Below are positions 59,001 to 64,000 of a stretch of 64,000 nt of DNA, piece after piece; position 1 is the stretch's first letter; the number at the start of each line of letters is the position of its first letter. A program made the translations under genes and the position numbers. Source of the stretch: Pyrocephalus nanus. Taxonomy: Eukaryota > Chordata > Aves > Passeriformes > Tyrannidae. Location of the stretch: NCBI GenBank assembly GCA_038380795.1, contig CM076268.1, forward strand, positions 20,067,001 through 20,131,000, read 5' to 3'. Below the pieces are notes generated by a model, which was not told the DNA's origin, searched no databases, and worked only from the letters and a program-made list of their open reading frames with translations.

Positions 59001-62000
59001 CAACCCCATCCCAACTCTCACCGTGTTAGAGTGCTCTCCCTATCTCATTATTCCCAGATAAAAAAAAATTAAATTGTTTTATCACTGCAGTCAACAGTCA
59101 AGAGTGTCCTTCTATAAGAATAATGAAAATATTCATATGATGCCAAAATCAAATATTAGAAAGCCAAGTAGTACAAAATGAAAGATAAAACAAGAAATCA
59201 AATGTATGATGGGTGATTTATAACCAGGGTACCACAGCTCCTTAATCTAACTTGGATAAAACTACACAGTAATAAAATAATTATGATTAATGCCAAGTAC
59301 TGCTTGCAATCACAGGTTAAAATATATCAAGCCTAACTACATACTCCCTAGACTTAGGAAACATTGCACAAGAGAAAATCCTCTGCAAATGACCAACTAA
59401 TTGAACAAGAGTCTCAAAACCACTAAGAATAGTTGATTGCAGCCAATTTGGAAAGTAAAAGCCTTTCTGCAGCAATCAAGAAATAATGTCCTTTATTGCC
59501 AAAGAAGCAATTTTCATGTGCTAATGACAACTATAAAAAACGCTCTTGATTTATGCATAAGTAATAAGCTCTTCTCAGTTTCAGGTGCTGGCATATTTTG
59601 ACAAGAGCTATTAAAACTGAGATTATATAGGAAAGTAAGTTTGCAGTCAACAGCTTATTTTTCCTAAGAACTCATATTTGATTAATATTAACAGAAGCAA
59701 GTGAATGGATTTACTTGGAAGGTTTCAGGACATGAAATTGTGCTCTAAAGTGAAATGCTGAGATCCTAAACAGATCACACACTACTTCATACAGCTTTTA
59801 GTCTGATTTCCCCTCCCTCCCAATAACATAAAAAAAACAAACAGTTCCTCAGTCTCAACTATGACACTGGGACAGTCTGTCTGAGATGGAGCAGTGCTGA
59901 AATTATACACCAACTGTTCTAGTCACAGAACATACTGAAATAGGTCACGTATCTGGTGAAGGGGTGATAAAGGGGAATAGACTGGGACAGAGGCACTAGG
60001 CAACCAAACGATATGAGGATATTCTCAGGGTAACTATTCAAAACATTAGGAACATCCTCAGGGAAGAGAAGCCAATCAAAACTAGATCTCTATTTGAAAA
60101 CTAGAGCTACCTCTTGAAGAACTACTACATATTCACTATAGGCAGCAACCCCACCTTCCTGGAGAAGGCTCAAACAGGAGGATCACCCTAATCACACTGC
60201 CCTGCTTCCAGCACAAGCTACTGCAGACAGAAATCAGCTGAGAGTCAGTCACATCCTGTCTCCTCAGAGATGTAATCTGCTCAGCTTCAAATTGGCTGGG
60301 CTTTGATTTACTGATAGGCTAGATTTTTAATCTGTTATTGAAGTTTACTGCCCAAAACCAGCCTGTGCACAAAAGGGCCTCAACCACCAGGAATGCTCCT
60401 CAAATACTGGTCAGTGGGCCAAGAGCTTTAGGGGTGGCAGAAGAGATGGGTGCAGATAGCAGCCTCATGTGAAGAGCTTGAAAGCAGAATATATTAAACT
60501 GAGACCTGGACACATTATGTCAGGGCACCAATGCAGTCCTGGGAATGAGATAATATCTCTCAAACCACATAAAAAGTTCTAAAGGAGTCTAAAGGCCTGG
60601 TCTGGAGAACAGAGCCTTCTTAGATAAAGCATTCCATATGTGCTGGTCTTGCTCAGCTGTTCTTTTCCATTGTCATAGAAGTAACAGATTTTCTAACTTT
60701 ATCTTGAACTCTGTGGATTAAAATACCTGGAAAAAATCCGAAGATACAATGCAAGTGCAATTGCTGTGACAGGCTTGTTACTATAGCGCCATATGGAGCT
60801 GGAATTTGGTCTGAGGCAAACAGGCACATGATTGGTGAGTTGCTTTCCATACTGTCCAGATATCTCACAGACCTAACAACTCTAGTTTGTATGCTCTCTG
60901 TGTACAAGGAAATGACAGATTGATTCTTACTTGATGGCATGATACATGTCTTCCAGTATGTCCTGTTCAAAGTCTTTGCCTCCATTCACACCTTTCAGGT
61001 TCTTCCGAAACTCCTGAAAAAAGTTACACCAATGTCAATTCCTAGTATCACCAACTTTAAACTCTTTGGCTAGGAGCAGTACTCCACTTGTTTTCCATGG
61101 GGCCAGAAGGAGATTTTCCTGCATGTTTTAACAAATGCAGCCTCAAAATTCAAAGATTAAACGCTATTCTTAGAGGGAGTAGTGTCCAGCAAGTCCTGTC
61201 TATGCTCACAAGGAAAGAAGGAAAGAACAGAGACACAACATAACAGATGCTTAGCTAATGCTGGACATCAGAATGACAGGTCTGCATCAGAATGACAGAA
61301 TTGACACTAACAAGACTTGAACTCTCTAGAAGCTCACAGCAGTACAAGAGTCTTCTCTATCTTACTATGTCTTAGTATACAGTTTGCTCACACAAACAAA
61401 AGCCTCTTGATAAACACAGTAAGTTGTCTGCTAAGCTCATATTTCTTCAGGTTGCCCCTTGTCCACAACTCCCCCTCAAACTATACTCAACTTTGGTGCT
61501 GCACACCAGCTTACTGTATACCTGAGTGAAGAATGCCAAGGAAAAAAGAGAAGGTCATTATGATAAAAGAGTCACTACATTGTTATCAAAACCAGAGAAG
61601 ACAGATGCCTACAGTGGTAGCACCCACCTCCAGAGTCATTGGGACGTTCTGCTTGCGGACATTGTGGTTGTGCTGGTCAGTGTTCAGCATAATAACTGCA
61701 TAGGCCAGGGCAAAGCAGGCATCACTATTAGCAAAGGGGGACCCGTTTGATTTCTGAAAGGCAAATATATGTACAAATTAGTCCTACAGGAGCAGTGATA
61801 CCAGTGACCAAGACAGCCATTTTCCTAACAGTACTGAATCATCTCTGGGGCAAACAAAAATCCCAGGCTCTGGCTCCAGCTTCCAAAAAGCACCCCAGAA
61901 ATCTATTTGCCACTGCCACCTCCTACAAAATAGCTGCTGCTTGCAGGGCACAGTAAGTTTATACAGGCAGTTTGATCTGACATGTCTGTCGTGGCAAGCA

Positions 62001-62788
62001 GATGGAAACAAAAGAACACAGTTTTGAGCTTTCTGCCCACCAGGTACACACCCTCCAATGTTCTGTGAAGGCTTCTAACAGTCTCTGGATTACAGGAGCC
62101 TCTCCTGGTAATCTAAAGGCCTCTAGATAAAGTCGTAAAGCTTCATCCAGCCTTAAACCTTGGAAGCTGAAAGTCCTGCAAAAAGAATAAAATGCAATGA
62201 GAAGCTGAAACAGGATGGGAAAGGTGGGATAAACTTACTAATTACAGTCTTGTTTGTTCAGACAGTAAACAGAAGAGGGTGAGAAGAGAAGAAAAGAAAT
62301 ATACCATGAACAGGCAAAAACCAGTAAGAGAGTCAACAACCCTACAAGTGTTTATGTATGTAATTATCTCTCCAGTCTTCACAGAGACTGCCCTGACAAA
62401 AGGAGCTCAAATATCATCCTATTATACGTATCTACGGTGTTACCATATGCAAGAATTTGGCAAGGCAGTACACAGAACCAAGTGATATAAATTCAATGCC
62501 TCCAGGAACTACTGCTCTATTGCTTTTTTTAATTATTCTTAACTTTCACCCCTTCCTGACTAAAGAGATACAGAAAGATACTCACCCAACAAAGCTTTCC
62601 AGCAAGTCTATGTTCTTGCGGTCACTCACAAATTCCCCAATCATCTTTTTGTCAAGGCGAGGATTTTCCCGCAGCCACCTGGCCACTTCATTGTTGTCCA
62701 TGGGGGTGGCAAGAAGGTTTTTCTCCTGCAGAAACTGTATCCCTTTCTTTGGCTTTTGGTTGAACTGCTCTGTTCCAGTTATCAGGAG
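44045..62788 (-). CDS. GBF1: GBF1, Golgi BFA-sensitive ARF1 exchange factor (3' part, 23 exons, 1162 codons)
   Basis: GBF1 activates ARF1 at the cis-Golgi to recruit COPI. Exons (descending): 62788-62586, 62175-62052, 61753-61628, 61013-60931, 58675-58439, 57539-57446, 54599-54423, 53948-53884, 53778-53655, 53092-53021, 52174-52080, 51637-51484, 51264-51042, 49449-49286, 48976-48730, 48337-48138, 47170-47020, 46701-46571, 46210-46109, 45527-45414, 45184-45007, 44804-44667 and 44331-44045. They total 3489 nt, in phase throughout. The first four hold Sec7: [16 protein letters not shown], the glutamic finger in [13 protein letters not shown] (human E794 equivalent, whose change is known to inactivate) and [14 protein letters not shown]. 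The Tyr and Asp there are the residues linked to brefeldin sensitivity. HDS helical domains follow, then an acidic stretch ([19 protein letters not shown]) and a Pro-rich tail ending [12 protein letters not shown]. Human GBF1 is about 1860 aa, so some 700 residues lie right of the window. Confidence 0.96.
50192..50243 (+). repeat. A18 run followed by (GA)n tract
   Basis: Eighteen A (50192-50209) are followed by about 34 bp of interrupted GA repeats. In the sense of GBF1 it reads as a long (TC)nT18 polypyrimidine tract. Confidence 0.95.
50491..50838 (+). other. Unexplained 115-codon open frame, antisense in a GBF1 intron
   Basis: The frame is open from a TAA at 50488-50490 to a TGA at 50836-50838 in AT-rich DNA, where frames this long are uncommon. 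The first ATG in frame is at 50611, so only 75 codons follow a Met. The translation is Asn/Ser/Gly-rich at first ([18 protein letters not shown]), then Pro/Thr-rich ([15 protein letters not shown]). I do not recognise the family. It could be a worn retroelement or processed-gene fragment, or chance. No promoter or poly(A) signal was seen. Confidence 0.3.
54600..57445 (-). other. GBF1: GBF1 intron (2.8 kb), nothing recognised
   Basis: AT-rich intron between the exons encoding FTALSSE and [10 protein letters not shown]. Possible old repeat material is suspected at 55.9-57.0 kb (an AATAAA at about 56845), but no element boundary or identity could be supported. Confidence 0.5.
58676..60930 (-). 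other. GBF1: GBF1 intron (2.3 kb), nothing recognised
   Basis: AT-rich intron between the exons encoding EDMYHAIK and [12 protein letters not shown]. No exon, repeat or RNA gene was recognised. Confidence 0.6.
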
Positions 62789-64000
62789 CTGAAGGAGACA
62801 TTCTGATAATTACAGCTTGAAGTGCATTTCTTACTTTAGATTGTTTTTAACATTTGAACCAAAAACAAAATAGAAGAAAGATCAGTCTCAGCATGATCAA
62901 AATCCTGTACTGTGTAATCCATGAAGAAGGCTAACCAAGAACAGAAAACCTGCATTCATCACAAGGATTCACTATCAAATACTTCTGGACAAAGCTGCCA
63001 TCTTTGAAAAGCTTTAACGTTTACCCAAGCAATAAGCTCTGCTATTCCAAATGCCTCACCTGCTCTAATATGTAAACAAAGCAGATGAAGGTCTCTGATG
63101 AACCCTGGACACTTGGCAACATCAACCCCATCCAGCTGCAAAGCAGCACTGCTCTATTGCCATCTCCTACCCACTCTGGCTCCAGGCTCTCATAACACTA
63201 CCTCACCATCAGGAGATGTACAGCAAGAATCCTTGGCACTTATTCAGCAGGTGCAAAGAGGAAGTGCTGCAAAAGCTTAAACTAAGAACCAGAAAACATT
63301 CTGCTAGTGAGACACGGTCCCAGGAACATCTGGTATTCCAGCCTGACAAGGTTACCTGTAGGCTGGGAAGAGCAGGTGCATTTTTGACTTTGAAGGGAAG
63401 TCAACTACCCTGCCCTGCTGGGAAGCTAGGCTGTGCCACAGTCACGGTGTAATAAAACAACCGACTAGGAAAGGGTTAACTGAATGTTCTTGGTGGTGTT
63501 CAGAAAAACCAAAAGCACAAACAGCGGTATGAACTTTACTAAGGAACCAGAATAAATGTCAGTTCCCTGTTAGCTCCTATCACGATCAAACCGCTAGCAA
63601 TGACCTAGTGAACTAAATTCGTGACCATCATGATTACTAGCTCCTCTGGGATTTCTCAGTACCACATATGCCACCAGCCCTCTGCTTTTTGCTTCCCCTA
63701 CCTGTGTGAACATCCTCAGAATTGCAGTGAAACACAGACCCTGAAATAGCATGGAGTGAACAAGGACCCAGTAAGGACATAACAGTGTGCTGCCCTGGTC
63801 TAACAGGCCTGAAAGGACTTTAGCTGATTTAGCTGTAAATCCTGTAACCCAAGTCCTAGAGTATTCTATGGACTGGATAAGTCTATAGACTTCATTAAAA
63901 CCACTTGAAAGGAGACCAGACTGCTGGCAGTTTGCACTGCATTTATAATCATGTCAGTCCTGTGCTTCTGAGCTCCCGGCCATAGCCTTTGGAAACATCA
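62789..64000 (-). other. GBF1: GBF1 intron running off the right edge
   Basis: The acceptor CAG at 62789-62791 (- strand) begins the LLITGTEQ exon. No upstream GBF1 exon was recognised to the window end. Confidence 0.6.

Noticed and set aside
63703..63741. 39-nt GBF1-like mini-exon on the - strand with good acceptor and donor
   Set aside because: Its 13 codons (GLCFTAILRMFTQ) do not fit the GBF1 sequence expected before LLITGTEQ, and the splice sites alone are weak evidence.

Overview
This is vertebrate nuclear DNA, most likely from a bird. It contains four multi-exon protein-coding genes with GT-AG introns, CpG-island promoters and AATAAA poly(A) signals. The p100 protein reconstructed here (908 codons) resembles the bird form of NFKB2 as I remember it, and the gene order matches the block around human NFKB2, with one extra gene. 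I could not run a search, so the species is not fixed.

Layout from left to right. (1) PSD (EFA6A, an ARF6 exchange factor) runs on the + strand. Its 5' part lies outside the window and it ends at 16509. One of its introns holds a CpG island with its own first coding exon (6448-6645). That exon is in phase with the next PSD exon and would give a short protein without most of the Sec7 domain. (2) NFKB2 (p100/p52) lies on the - strand, with CDS 25053 to 18513 in 22 exons. It converges on PSD, and the two poly(A) signals are about 290 bp apart. A proximal CpG island at 25.0-25.6 kb and a distal one at 29.1-29.4 kb carry kappaB-type sites. The distal island ends in a splice donor preceded by a G-quadruplex-type repeat. 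(3) A six-pass membrane protein of the TMEM150/DRAM/Sfk1 family, closest to TMEM150A, lies on the - strand (CDS 38906 to 30934, 7 exons, 272 aa). Its last intron has the splice signals of the minor (U12) spliceosome. (4) The 3' two thirds of GBF1 (Golgi ARF1 exchange factor) lie on the - strand: 23 exons from 62788 to the stop at 44045, starting in the Sec7 region. The rest continues past 64000.

Between the TMEM150-like promoter and the GBF1 3' end is a 3 kb stretch with no recognised gene. It does contain a small orphan CpG-rich island with a ZNF143-type motif near 40.2 kb. Introns left of about 39 kb are GC-rich; the GBF1 introns are AT-rich and mostly featureless. An unexplained 115-codon open frame lies antisense in one of them.

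The window holds two ARF exchange factors (PSD for ARF6 at the plasma membrane, GBF1 for ARF1 at the Golgi) flanking NFKB2 and a TMEM150 gene. There is no sign that the four work as a pathway. No prokaryotic-type system, CRISPR array or tRNA/rRNA gene was seen. The strongest leads are the internal PSD promoter, the U12-type intron, the kappaB-bearing distal NFKB2 promoter and the orphan island.
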